Assembly (NCBI RefSeq): GCF_002844375.1
Contig: NZ_CP024199.1
Coordinates: 2,244,001-2,308,000 of the forward strand
DNA length: 64,000 bases
Direction of reading: 5' to 3'
Origin: Thalassospira marina
GTDB taxonomy: Bacteria; Pseudomonadota; Alphaproteobacteria; Rhodospirillales; Thalassospiraceae
Below the pieces are notes generated by a model. That model saw only the letters and a list, made by a program, of their open reading frames with translations. It made no database searches and had not been told where the DNA came from. The position numbers and the translations under genes were made by a program. Shown here one piece after another: positions 51,093 through 59,465 of this stretch (its first letter is position 1; the number at the start of each line of letters is the position of its first letter).

Positions 51093-52739
51093 TCAGGATT
51101 GAAGTGTGCGCAGTTCCGCAATCAGACCCGCGGTCGATGCATCACGGCTTTCGGCACTTTCACTGCCCTGCACCATTGGCAACAGTTCTTTTGCCAACTG
51201 TTTGCCAAGTTCAACGCCCCACTGATCATAGGAATTAACATTCCAGATCACGCCCTGAACAAAGATTTTATGTTCATACATCGCAATCAACCGACCCAGA
51301 GTAAATGGATCAAGCTGGCGATACAGGATCATGGTGCTGGGCTTGTTACCGGCAAAAACCTTGTGCGGCGCCAAAACATCAATGTCATCGGCGGACATGC
51401 CCTGCAAATCCAGTTCATGGCGCACTTCGGCTTCGGTTTTGCCAACCATCAGGGCCTCGGCCTGGGCAAAGCAGTTCGCCACCAGCTTGTCATGATGGTT
51501 CTGCAAGTCATGCAACGGTTTCGCCGCTACCATAAAATCAACCGGGATCAATTCGGTTCCCTGATGGATCAACTGGTAAAAGGCATGCTGGCCATTGGTG
51601 CCCGGTTCACCCCAAATGACAGGGCCGGTTGCGGTTTGAACCGGCTTGCCATCACGCGTGGTTGATTTGCCATTACTTTCCATATCGGCCTGCTGCAAAT
51701 AGGCCGGCAGGCGCGATAAATGCTGGTCATAAGGCAAAATCGCCTGGCTCGAAGCCCCCAGAATATTGCGATACCAAACACCGATCAGGCCCAGAATAAC
51801 CGGGATATTTTCGGCAAGCGGCGCCGTTTTGAAATGCTGGTCCATTGCCGCACCACCGCGCAGCAATTCTTCAAACCGGTCATAGCCAACAGCCAGAATA
51901 ATCGGCAAGCCAATTGCCGACCAAAGGCTGTAACGGCCACCTACCCAATCCCAGAAACCAAAGGCATTGGCGGTATCAATGCCAAATTCCGCGACCTTAT
52001 CAAGGGCAGTTGAAACGGCGACGAAATGCTTTGCCACCGCCCCGTCATCACCCAGCGCATCAACAAGCCAGCTACGTGCAGAATAGGCATTGGTCAGGGT
52101 TTCGTCGGTGGTGAAGGTTTTCGACGCAATGATAAACAGCGTCGTTTCCGCATCCAGCCCCTTTAGGGTATCGACAATATGCGCGCCATCCACGTTCGAT
52201 ACAAAATGACATTTAATGCCGTCAATATGATACGGACGCAGGGCTTCGTTAACCATGACCGGGCCAAGATCGGACCCGCCAATGCCGATATTAACGACAT
52301 CGGTAATTTTCTTCCCGGTATGGCCTTTCCATTCGCCGCTATGCACGCGCGCGGCAAATGCCTTCATATTGGCCAGCACTTCCTTGATGCCCGGCATAAC
52401 ATCTTCGCCGTCCACCTCGACGGGGTCGCCGTCAATGTTGCGCAGGGCCACATGCAATACAGCACGGTGTTCGGTAATGTTAATGCGTTCACCGGCAAAC
52501 ATGCGGTCACGCCATTCGGTCACACCGGCTTCTTTCGCCAGTTCAAGAAGCCCGTTTAAAACATTGTCGGTAATCAGGTTTTTGGAATAATCGACAAACA
52601 GGTCATCCAGTGTGGAATGATAGCGCGAAAAACGCGCCGGATCTTCGGCAAAGGCTTCGCGCAGGTTCAGTTCGCTGGAAACTTCGGCGCCAATCCGCTT
52701 CAGATTTTCCCAACATTCGCTTAAACGTTCTGTCGACAT
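51093..52739 (-). CDS. pgi: Glucose-6-phosphate isomerase
   Basis: Pgi interconverts glucose-6-phosphate and fructose-6-phosphate in the cytoplasm. The 548-residue protein has the family signatures VVNIGIGGSDLGPVMVNEAL, the phosphate loop SKTFTTDET, the catalytic Glu region WGEPGTNGQHAFYQLIHQGT and the C-terminal lysine segment NSYDQWGVELGKQLAKEL. It is the longer, enterobacterial-like form. It follows a sugar kinase, from which it is separated by 129 bp containing a hairpin and repeated motifs, so it may have its own promoter. Confidence 0.98.
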   Translation of the reverse strand: MSTERLSECWENLKRIGAEVSSELNLREAFAEDPARFSRYHSTLDDLFVDYSKNLITDNVLNGLLELAKEAGVTEWRDRMFAGERINITEHRAVLHVALRNIDGDPVEVDGEDVMPGIKEVLANMKAFAARVHSGEWKGHTGKKITDVVNIGIGGSDLGPVMVNEALRPYHIDGIKCHFVSNVDGAHIVDTLKGLDAETTLFIIASKTFTTDETLTNAYSARSWLVDALGDDGAVAKHFVAVSTALDKVAEFGIDTANAFGFWDWVGGRYSLWSAIGLPIILAVGYDRFEELLRGGAAMDQHFKTAPLAENIPVILGLIGVWYRNILGASSQAILPYDQHLSRLPAYLQQADMESNGKSTTRDGKPVQTATGPVIWGEPGTNGQHAFYQLIHQGTELIPVDFMVAAKPLHDLQNHHDKLVANCFAQAEALMVGKTEAEVRHELDLQGMSADDIDVLAPHKVFAGNKPSTMILYRQLDPFTLGRLIAMYEHKIFVQGVIWNVNSYDQWGVELGKQLAKELLPMVQGSESAESRDASTAGLIAELRTLQS

Positions 52740-52750
52740 TCTATCCTCGA

Positions 52751-52799
52751 GTTACAGGTCGTTGGGCCATATCGGCCAGAGCAAAACTGTGTGGGACAG
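52751..52799 (-). promoter_or_regulatory. Shared motifs upstream of pgi
   Basis: GTTACAGGTCG (52751-52761) and GTGTGGGACAG (52789-52799) both recur upstream of the sugar-kinase gene. The second lies exactly 50 bases from the first base of the start codon in both cases. Likely regulator sites; the regulator is unknown. Confidence 0.45.
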
Positions 52800-52811
52800 T
52801 CTGTAGGAAAC

Positions 52812-52844
52812 TTTCGGGCGATCGTGTGGGACAATCGCCCGAAA
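52812..52844 (-). terminator. Hairpin between the sugar kinase and pgi
   Basis: TTTCGGGCGAT (52812-52822) and ATCGCCCGAAA (52834-52844) form a perfect 11-bp stem. On the minus strand GTTTCCTA follows, so termination is probably partial. The loop contains a third GTGTGGGACA (52824-52833). Confidence 0.6.
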
Positions 52845-52868
52845 TTGTGTTTTTCGCCAAGGGCGTGA

Positions 52869-53828
52869 TCAGGCTTGCGCCATAAACGCCAAAACTTCGT
52901 CTTCTGTCGGCAACGCGTTGATTGCGCCACGTTTGGTTGCCGTCAGGGCACCCACCGCATTTGCAAAACGACAGGCAGCACCAACCTGTTCCGCCGAAGA
53001 CAGCAAATCATTGTTTTTTAACAGACGCGACAAAAAGCCCGCCGTAAAGCCATCACCCGCACCGGTCGCATCTACCGAGGTCACCGTGAACGGTTCGGCA
53101 AAGCCATTCCATTCAGTGGTATAATACCGGCTGCCTTTTGATCCCATGGTGACAACACACAGCTTCCAGTGATCACACCAAAGCTGTTTCAGGCCAACTT
53201 CATGGTCTTCTTCGCCGGTCAGGAAAGTAACTTCCTCATCGGAAATTTTAACGATATCGGCCTTGGTAATTGCCAGGCGCAGAATTTCGCGTGCGCGATC
53301 TGCCGATGGCCAAAGCGGCAAACGCAGGTTCGGGTCGCACGAAATAATCGCCCCACCCTCGCGGGCAATTTCAATGGCACGCAGGGTGGCTGCGCGCGGG
53401 TCATCGTCAATCATGCAAAGGGTGCCGTAATGAAACAGCTCGCATCCTTTAAGCATATCGACATCAAGATCGGAAATGGACAGCAGCATGTCAGCCGAAG
53501 GGGAACGGTAAAATGAAAATTCACGTTCACCATCCGCCCGCAACGACACAAATGCCAAACCGGTCAGCGCTTCCTTGGTCAGCACGATGCCCGATGTATC
53601 AACATCGTCAGCTTTCAGGGTATCGACCAGAAAATGCCCGAATGCATCATCACCCAGTTTGCCAATGAAACCGGTTTCAATTCCCAAACGTTGCAAACCA
53701 ACAGCAACATTGCCCGGTGCCCCACCGGCTGCCTTTGCAAAGGCCGGTGCATCGGCAAGACCTGTGCCCGTCACGGTCGGCACAAAATCAATCAACAACT
53801 CGCCAAGGCAAACTGCTTTTGCCGTCAT
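52869..53828 (-). CDS. PfkB-family sugar kinase, probably fructokinase
   Basis: The 319-residue kinase has the two PfkB signatures: GGAPGNVAVGLQRLG near residue 35-49 and the anion-hole/catalytic DATGAGDGFTAGF near residue 250. The N-terminal CLGELLIDFVPT and the length fit fructokinases (fructose to fructose-6-phosphate), but other sugars are possible. Its neighbours, pgi and the gts transporter, support hexose metabolism. Confidence 0.88.
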   Translation of the reverse strand: MTAKAVCLGELLIDFVPTVTGTGLADAPAFAKAAGGAPGNVAVGLQRLGIETGFIGKLGDDAFGHFLVDTLKADDVDTSGIVLTKEALTGLAFVSLRADGEREFSFYRSPSADMLLSISDLDVDMLKGCELFHYGTLCMIDDDPRAATLRAIEIAREGGAIISCDPNLRLPLWPSADRAREILRLAITKADIVKISDEEVTFLTGEEDHEVGLKQLWCDHWKLCVVTMGSKGSRYYTTEWNGFAEPFTVTSVDATGAGDGFTAGFLSRLLKNNDLLSSAEQVGAACRFANAVGALTATKRGAINALPTEDEVLAFMAQA

Positions 53829-53859
53829 TTAAATTCTCCGCTTGTTTCGCCGGTATAAC

Positions 53860-53888
53860 CGACCTGTAACGTTTCCGGTGTGGGACAG
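53860..53888 (-). promoter_or_regulatory. Shared motifs upstream of the sugar kinase
   Basis: CGACCTGTAAC (53860-53870) is the inverse of the GTTACAGGTCG upstream of pgi, and GTGTGGGACAG (53878-53888) is an exact 11-base copy of the pgi element at the same distance from the start codon. A TTATAC hexamer (minus strand, about 53853-53858) may be a -10 element. Confidence 0.45.
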
Positions 53889-53967
53889 CCCTCTTTTAAT
53901 CGATTCAATCCTTACCGCAAACAAAAAGCCGTAACCGGCGAAAAACGGGTAAATTTTGGGGTGCCTG

Positions 53968-54549
53968 TTACGAAATCGCCATCTCGACTTCGCGCTTGCG
54001 GCCAATTTCCGTCATCCAGGTTGCGAAATGGGGATCGCGCTTTAACTGGCGGCCATAATGGCGACGCAGGGCCTCGCTAAATCGCCCGTCACGGCCCAAT
54101 AGGTCATCGGCATACCCGATCATAACCGAATTGGGCCATGCCTGCGGGCGAATGGCAACCAGGCGTTCAAACAGCTCGTCCTCGGAAATTTCCGGCTGGG
54201 CCTGCGCCATCAGCATAATCATGGATGCGGTAGACCGCGAAACCCCCATATGGCAATGCACCAGCAAATGCCCGTCTTCCCGCAAATCACAGGATTTCGC
54301 CAGTTCCTCGCCAAAGGCCAGAACCTTTTCGACATGTTCCCGGCGCGGCATTTCCTGGCCCGGCAGATCTTCGATAATGTCGTGGAAACGCAAAATGGTG
54401 CGTTCATGCGGTGAAAACTTGGAAAACGCTTCCGGGTCCGGCGTTTCAGGGTCCAGCACCGACAGGATATGGGTGACTTTGCGTTCGGCATGATCGGGCA
54501 GCTCTTCAATGCCACAAATCGTCAGAAGCGAGATCGATACTGATTCCAT
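53968..54549 (-). CDS. Tyrosine / dual-specificity-type protein phosphatase
   Basis: The 193-residue product has the cysteine-phosphatase P-loop HCHMGVSRS (Cys99, Arg105, CX5R) and an upstream acidic loop (IIEDLPGQ). Earlier ATGs at 54624 and 54621 lie upstream of a terminator hairpin and lack ribosome sites; I chose the ATG at 54549, with AGGA 7 bases upstream. A weak 4-bp hairpin followed by five T (about 53923-53939) lies after the stop. Substrate is unknown; it follows agmatinase beyond a terminator, so it may be only loosely linked to the polyamine genes. Confidence 0.82.
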   Translation of the reverse strand: MESVSISLLTICGIEELPDHAERKVTHILSVLDPETPDPEAFSKFSPHERTILRFHDIIEDLPGQEMPRREHVEKVLAFGEELAKSCDLREDGHLLVHCHMGVSRSTASMIMLMAQAQPEISEDELFERLVAIRPQAWPNSVMIGYADDLLGRDGRFSEALRRHYGRQLKRDPHFATWMTEIGRKREVEMAIS

Positions 54550-54570
54550 TTCTTCATCCTGCGTTACCAT

Positions 54571-54608
54571 AAAACAAAACGACCGGCATCCTACCCGGAT
54601 ACCGGTCG
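54571..54608 (-). terminator. Terminator of the puu/agmatinase operon
   Basis: CGACCGGCATCC (54580-54591) pairs with GGATACCGGTCG (54597-54608) over 12 positions with one mismatch, 5-base loop; on the minus strand TTTTGTTTT (54571-54579) follows. It lies 31 bases after the agmatinase stop. Confidence 0.82.
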
Positions 54609-54639
54609 CATTGAAACGCATCACCAGAAAGTTTGATGA

Positions 54640-55605
54640 TTATTTCTTATTTGCCGCGTGAAGGTTCAGCATTTCCCACGCCATGGTCGCACCGGCCAGC
54701 GAGGTAATATCAGACACATCAAAAGGCGGCGAAACTTCAACAACGTCACTGCCGATCAGATTGATGCCTTCAAGCCCGCGCAGGATCGATACTGCCTGGT
54801 GTGTGGTCAAACCACCCAGAACCGGCGTGCCCGTCCCCGGTGCATAGCAGGGATCAAGGCCATCAATATCAAAGGTGATATAAGCCGGGCGATCCCCGAC
54901 CACTTCCTTGATACGGGTCACGATTTCGGCAATCGACATCGCCTGAACATCCGGCCCGTAAAGAATGTTGTACCCATGTGCCGATTCATTGTGGGTACGA
55001 ATACCAACCTGAATGGATTTGGACGGGTCAACAATCCCCTTCTGGGCGGCATGCCAGAACATGGTGCCATGATCAATACGGTCGCCGTCATCTTCCCAGG
55101 TGTCGGAATGGGCATCAAACTGAATCAGGGAAATCCCCTCGCCGTATTTTTCCGCATGTGCCTTAAGGATCGGATAGGTGATGAAATGATCCCCGCCGAT
55201 CGTCAGCATCTTTGCACCGGACTGAACGATGGTGCGCGCATGATCTTCGATCATATCGGGCAGTTTTTCCGGATGGCCGGGATCAATGACCATATCGCCA
55301 TAATCAATAACAGCCAGTTCACCGAAAATATCACGGCCCGACGGAAAGTGTGGGGCCCACGCCAGATTGGCCGAGGCACGGCGCACACCCTGCGGGCCCA
55401 GGCGCGTACCCGGGCGTGCCGATGTTGCCAGATCATAGGGAACACCCGTAACAGCCACATCAATCCCGTTCAGGTCGCGGCTATAGCGGCGACGCATGAA
55501 GGACAGCGCACCGGAATACATCGGTTCGCTGGTGTTCTGATGCACCGATTTTGCGGTAAAGGCGTTATCGCCGCCTTTTGTATCAATGACGCCGGTACTG
55601 CTCAT
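54640..55605 (-). CDS. speB: Agmatinase (ureohydrolase family)
   Basis: Agmatinase splits agmatine into putrescine and urea. The 321-residue protein has the di-manganese ligands in GGDHF, FDAHSDT and FDIDGLDP, and the family stretch YDLATSARPGTRLGP. Guanidinobutyrase and other ureohydrolases look similar, but the position 22 bp downstream of puuC in a putrescine operon favours agmatinase, or possibly guanidinobutyrase. Confidence 0.88.
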   Translation of the reverse strand: MSSTGVIDTKGGDNAFTAKSVHQNTSEPMYSGALSFMRRRYSRDLNGIDVAVTGVPYDLATSARPGTRLGPQGVRRASANLAWAPHFPSGRDIFGELAVIDYGDMVIDPGHPEKLPDMIEDHARTIVQSGAKMLTIGGDHFITYPILKAHAEKYGEGISLIQFDAHSDTWEDDGDRIDHGTMFWHAAQKGIVDPSKSIQVGIRTHNESAHGYNILYGPDVQAMSIAEIVTRIKEVVGDRPAYITFDIDGLDPCYAPGTGTPVLGGLTTHQAVSILRGLEGINLIGSDVVEVSPPFDVSDITSLAGATMAWEMLNLHAANKK

Positions 55606-55627
55606 TTTAATCCCGCCCTTTCATATT

Positions 55628-57133
55628 TCAGGCGTCGCCCAGTGCAATCCAGGTCGACTTGATTTCACAATACTTGTCCAGTGCATGCAGCGACCGGTCA
55701 CGACCGGTGCCAGACTGTTTATACCCGCCGAACGGCATGGTAATAGACCCGCCATCCCAGCAATTCACCCAAACCAGGCCTGCGCGCAATTTGCGGGCCG
55801 CCAGATGCGCCTTGTTAATATCGCGCGTCCAAACGGCTGCTGCCAGCCCATAGGGTGTATCGTTCGCGGTTTTAACGGCTTCCTGCCAATCGGCAACAGA
55901 AATAACCGACAGGACCGGGCCAAAAATTTCTTCCCGTGCAATGGTCATGGCATTGGTCACGCCATCAAAAACGGTCGGCTCGATGTAATACCCCCCGCTT
56001 TCGGTGCGAACACGGCTACCGCCCAGCGAAACAGCCGCCCCTTCGGACTGGCCCTTTTCGATATAACCCAATACCCGGTTCATCTGGGTTTCATCAACGA
56101 TGGCCCCCATTTCGCTTTTCGGGTCCAGCGGGTCACCCGGCTGCATGGCTTTGCTAGCTGCGATCACCTTTTCAATGAATTCATCCTTGATCGATTCTTC
56201 AACGATCAGACGTGATCCTGCCGTGCAGACCTCGCCCTGGTTATAGAAAATGCCACCGGCAGCAGCTTCGGCCGCGGCATCAAGGTCCGGGCAGTCTGCC
56301 AGAACGATATTCGGGCTTTTGCCCCCGCATTCCAGCCACACGCGCTTCATGTTTGACTGCCCCGAATATTGCAGGAACAGCTTGCCAACTTCACCCGACC
56401 CCGTGAAGGTTACGCAATCAACATCTTCATGCAGACCCAATGCCTTGCCCGCTGTCGGGCCAAAGCCCGGTACAACGTTCAAAACACCTTCGGGGATGCC
56501 TGCCTCTACGGCAAGTTCGGCAACGCGCAATGCCGTCAGGGATGATTGCTCTGCCGGTTTCAGAATAATGGAATTGCCCATCGCCAATGCCGGGCCCAGT
56601 TTCCATACCGCCATCATCAGCGGGAAATTCCAGGGCACCACAGCGGCAACAACGCCCAGCGGCTCGCGCGTGATCATACCAATTGAACGCGGGTCGGACG
56701 GCGAAATTTCGTCGTAAATCTTGTCAATCGCCTCGGCGTACCAGCGAATGCATTTATAGGACAATGGAATATCATCACGCACGGCAAGCGTGATGGGTTT
56801 GCCCATATCAAGGCTTTCAAGCAGGGCCAGTTCAGCCGCATGCTTTTCCATCAGGTCGGCAAATTTCATCATCACCGCCTTGCGCGTACCCGGTGATGCT
56901 TCCGACCAGCTGCCTTTTTCAAAAACGGCACGTGCCGCCGCAACGGCACGGTCCACATCGGCAATATCGCATTCGGCAATTTTCGTCAGAACCGAGCCAT
57001 CGCGCGGGCTGATGCAGTCAAAAGTTTTGCCCGACAGCGCATCGACATATGCACCATTGATAAATGCCTTATTACGAAAATCCAGGCTGCTGGCCTGCGA
57101 TTTCAGGGCATCAAAGCTAAGAGCAGTCGTCAT
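55628..57133 (-). CDS. puuC: Aldehyde dehydrogenase, PuuC-like (gamma-glutamyl-aminobutyraldehyde)
   Basis: The 501-residue-class NAD(P)-dependent dehydrogenase has VVPWNFPLMMAVWKLGPALA, the catalytic-base motif LECGGKSPNIV and nucleophile Cys in NQGEVCTAGSR. Similarity and context point to oxidation of gamma-glutamyl-gamma-aminobutyraldehyde or 4-aminobutanal. The ATG at 57133 has AAGGAG 7 bases upstream and gives MTTALSFDALK; an ATG at 57163 would add ten unlikely residues. Confidence 0.9.
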   Translation of the reverse strand: MTTALSFDALKSQASSLDFRNKAFINGAYVDALSGKTFDCISPRDGSVLTKIAECDIADVDRAVAAARAVFEKGSWSEASPGTRKAVMMKFADLMEKHAAELALLESLDMGKPITLAVRDDIPLSYKCIRWYAEAIDKIYDEISPSDPRSIGMITREPLGVVAAVVPWNFPLMMAVWKLGPALAMGNSIILKPAEQSSLTALRVAELAVEAGIPEGVLNVVPGFGPTAGKALGLHEDVDCVTFTGSGEVGKLFLQYSGQSNMKRVWLECGGKSPNIVLADCPDLDAAAEAAAGGIFYNQGEVCTAGSRLIVEESIKDEFIEKVIAASKAMQPGDPLDPKSEMGAIVDETQMNRVLGYIEKGQSEGAAVSLGGSRVRTESGGYYIEPTVFDGVTNAMTIAREEIFGPVLSVISVADWQEAVKTANDTPYGLAAAVWTRDINKAHLAARKLRAGLVWVNCWDGGSITMPFGGYKQSGTGRDRSLHALDKYCEIKSTWIALGDA

Positions 57134-57199
57134 GGGATAACTCCTTTTGCAGGGCGGGCCCATCAGTGTGCCGCACCTTGCTTGCGCAAAATTGTGAAT

Positions 57200-57748
57200 T
57201 CAGTATGACGGTGGCGTCGCAGCACTCACCACTTCACATTCAACATCGCCAGCATTGCGAAAACGGTGGGGAATTTCGGCATTGAAATAATAGGCATCCC
57301 CCGCACCCAGCACCTGGACGCGGTCCCCTACGGTGACTTCCAGCTTGCCACGCACAACAACGCCGGCTTCCTCGCCTTTCTGGACAATCAGCTTGCTGCC
57401 GGTATCCCCACCAACGGGGTATATTTCATGCAAAACACGAAGCTGGCGATCCTTTCGGGTTGCGCCAACCAGCCGCATCGACATCGTGCCATCCGAAAGT
57501 TCGACCAGGTCATCACGCTTGAAAAAGATTTCCTCACCATTTTCAATATCGATGGTGAAGAAATCAATCATGGTAATCGGGATACCCTGCAAAACCTTGG
57601 CCAGCGAGTCTACCGACGGGCTGACACGGTTTTGCTCGATAGTGGAAATGGTACTGTTTGTAACACCAGCACGCCGTGCCAGTTCACGCTGCGACAAACC
57701 ATACATATTCCGAATAGCCTTCAGACGATCTCCGACCTTTTGGCTCAT
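57200..57748 (-). CDS. puuR: XRE/cupin transcriptional regulator, PuuR-like
   Basis: The 182-residue protein has an N-terminal XRE helix-turn-helix (GLSQRELARRAGVTNSTISTIEQNRVSPSVDSLAKVL) and a C-terminal cupin (KGEEAGVVVRGKLEVTVGDRVQVLGAGDAYYFNAEIPHRFRN). This architecture and its place between puuA and puuC match the putrescine repressor PuuR, which releases its operators when putrescine binds. Candidate operators lie in the puuA-spuC gap. Confidence 0.9.
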   Translation of the reverse strand: MSQKVGDRLKAIRNMYGLSQRELARRAGVTNSTISTIEQNRVSPSVDSLAKVLQGIPITMIDFFTIDIENGEEIFFKRDDLVELSDGTMSMRLVGATRKDRQLRVLHEIYPVGGDTGSKLIVQKGEEAGVVVRGKLEVTVGDRVQVLGAGDAYYFNAEIPHRFRNAGDVECEVVSAATPPSY

Positions 57749-57780
57749 CTTCTTATCCCTGGCGCCAGAACCGGATGCCG

Positions 57781-59160
57781 TTAAACGGCATCCAGATACC
57801 AGCGATGTTCAAGCGGCGTCACTTCGGCAAAAAACTCGTCATATTCTGCCCGGCGGCACACGTCGAATACCTCGACAAACTGTTCGCCCAGATATTCACG
57901 AACGATATTGCCGTTGGCAAAATGGTCCAGTGCCGAAATCATGCTGCGCGGAACAACCCGCCCGTTATGCTGTTCATAACCATTGCCTTCCACCGGCTCG
58001 CCGGGATCAAGCTTGTTTTTAAGACCGTGATGCACACCAGCCAAAACACAGGCCAGCACCAGATAAGGGTTGGCATCGGCCCCTGAAACACGGTGTTCAA
58101 CACGTGCAGCCTTGGCATTTCCCGCCGGCACACGCAGGGCAACCGTACGGTTATTCAGCCCCCAGTTCGGCGACATTGGCGCATAGGCCTTGTTCTGGAA
58201 CCGGCGATAGGAATTCGGGTTCGGGGCAAAAATTGCCATGCTTTCAAACATGGATGCCTGCAAACCGCCAATCGCATTTTTCAGAAGGTCGGAAACTTCT
58301 TCTTCGCCTTTCGGGCTGAAAACATTGTTTCCGTCAGCGTCGCGCAGACTGACATGGATATGAAGACCATTGCCCGCCTGATCCGAATAGGGCTTTGCCA
58401 TAAAGGTTGCCGTGACCTTGTGATCCCAGGCAATCCCCTTCACGACACGCTTTAACTGCATGGCATGGTCGGCGGCCTGCATCGGGTCGCTGACATGGCC
58501 AAGGTTGATTTCAAACTGCCCCGGCCCTGCTTCGGCCACGATCGTATCGGCCGGAATACCCTGCCGGTTCAGTTCGCTTACGGAATCATGCAACACACGG
58601 TCGAAATTTTCGATCTCCTGTAACCCGTAAACCTGGATCCCGTCCGAGGCATAGCTGCCATCAAGTGGTGCCGGGGGAATGGGCCGCCCGGTTTCGTTCT
58701 GGTCAGCCAGATAAAATTCCAGCTCCAGCGCGACAGTCGGGTAAAAGCCATCTGCCGCCAGCCGGTCAACAACCGACTGCAACACATTACGCGGGTCAGC
58801 AAAAAAAGGTTTCCCGTCCAGATCGTAAAGCGACACCATTACCTGTGCCAGCGCCTGCTCCCCATAGGGCACACGGTGCAGTGTCCCGGGAATAGGTTTG
58901 GCAACATTGTCGCGGTCACCGCTGGACCATAGCAAACCGGTGCCTTCCGGGTTGTCACCCGTAATATCAACCAGGCAAACCGAACCAGGCATGTTGATGC
59001 CTTCGCCATAGCTTTTGAGAAACTTGTTTTTGGTGACGCGTTTTCCACGGAAAACGCCATTGATATCCGGGAGCAGTAACTCAACCAGTTCAATATCAGG
59101 ATTGGCCTCAAAAAACCGTTGGGCTTCAGCCCTACCGTCTTCGACGAACGATTTGTTCAT
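57781..59160 (-). CDS. puuA: Glutamate-putrescine ligase, glutamine-synthetase family
   Basis: The 459-residue enzyme has the glutamine-synthetase catalytic fold: ELEFYLAD, EAGPGQFEINLGHVSDPMQAADHA, NGLHIHVSLRD and NRTVALRVP motifs. In the Puu pathway it joins glutamate to putrescine as the first catabolic step. I chose the ATG at 59160 (GGGAG nine bases upstream) over a TTG at 59166. It heads the minus-strand operon puuA-puuR-puuC-speB and is divergent from the aminotransferase gene. Confidence 0.92.
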   Translation of the reverse strand: MNKSFVEDGRAEAQRFFEANPDIELVELLLPDINGVFRGKRVTKNKFLKSYGEGINMPGSVCLVDITGDNPEGTGLLWSSGDRDNVAKPIPGTLHRVPYGEQALAQVMVSLYDLDGKPFFADPRNVLQSVVDRLAADGFYPTVALELEFYLADQNETGRPIPPAPLDGSYASDGIQVYGLQEIENFDRVLHDSVSELNRQGIPADTIVAEAGPGQFEINLGHVSDPMQAADHAMQLKRVVKGIAWDHKVTATFMAKPYSDQAGNGLHIHVSLRDADGNNVFSPKGEEEVSDLLKNAIGGLQASMFESMAIFAPNPNSYRRFQNKAYAPMSPNWGLNNRTVALRVPAGNAKAARVEHRVSGADANPYLVLACVLAGVHHGLKNKLDPGEPVEGNGYEQHNGRVVPRSMISALDHFANGNIVREYLGEQFVEVFDVCRRAEYDEFFAEVTPLEHRWYLDAV

Positions 59161-59465
59161 CGTCAAATACTCCCTGCACGGCTGTTCATTTGTGTCATAG
59201 CATTGTCATCGTGCCGCGCCGCATCAAAACGGTCAAGCCCTCGTTCGATATATCGTTCAATTCAAATTTCGTTCTTGACGGCAAATTCTCATTTGCATCC
59301 CCATACAGCACCGCGTTGATGGATATGTATGGCCCAAACCGGCCCTCAATCGGCAAATAGCCCTTGAAAATTTATCGCTTGCAAAGGTGTTCAAAAAAAC
59401 GAACACTCTATCCAAACGTTCGACATTTCGGACAACATGAACCTGTTACGCGCTTGGGAGCAGTC
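59161..59465. promoter_or_regulatory. Divergent puuA / aminotransferase control region with repeated CGTTC motifs
   Basis: This 305-bp gap holds no gene. CGTTC occurs at 59242, 59254 and 59270, and CGAAC/CGTTC at 59400 and 59417. GTTCGATATATC (59243-59254) resembles the inverse of the E. coli PuuR consensus AAAATATAATGAACA. These are candidate repressor sites for both operons. TTGACC (minus, about 59229-59234) is a possible -35 for puuA, but its -10 is unclear. Confidence 0.4.
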
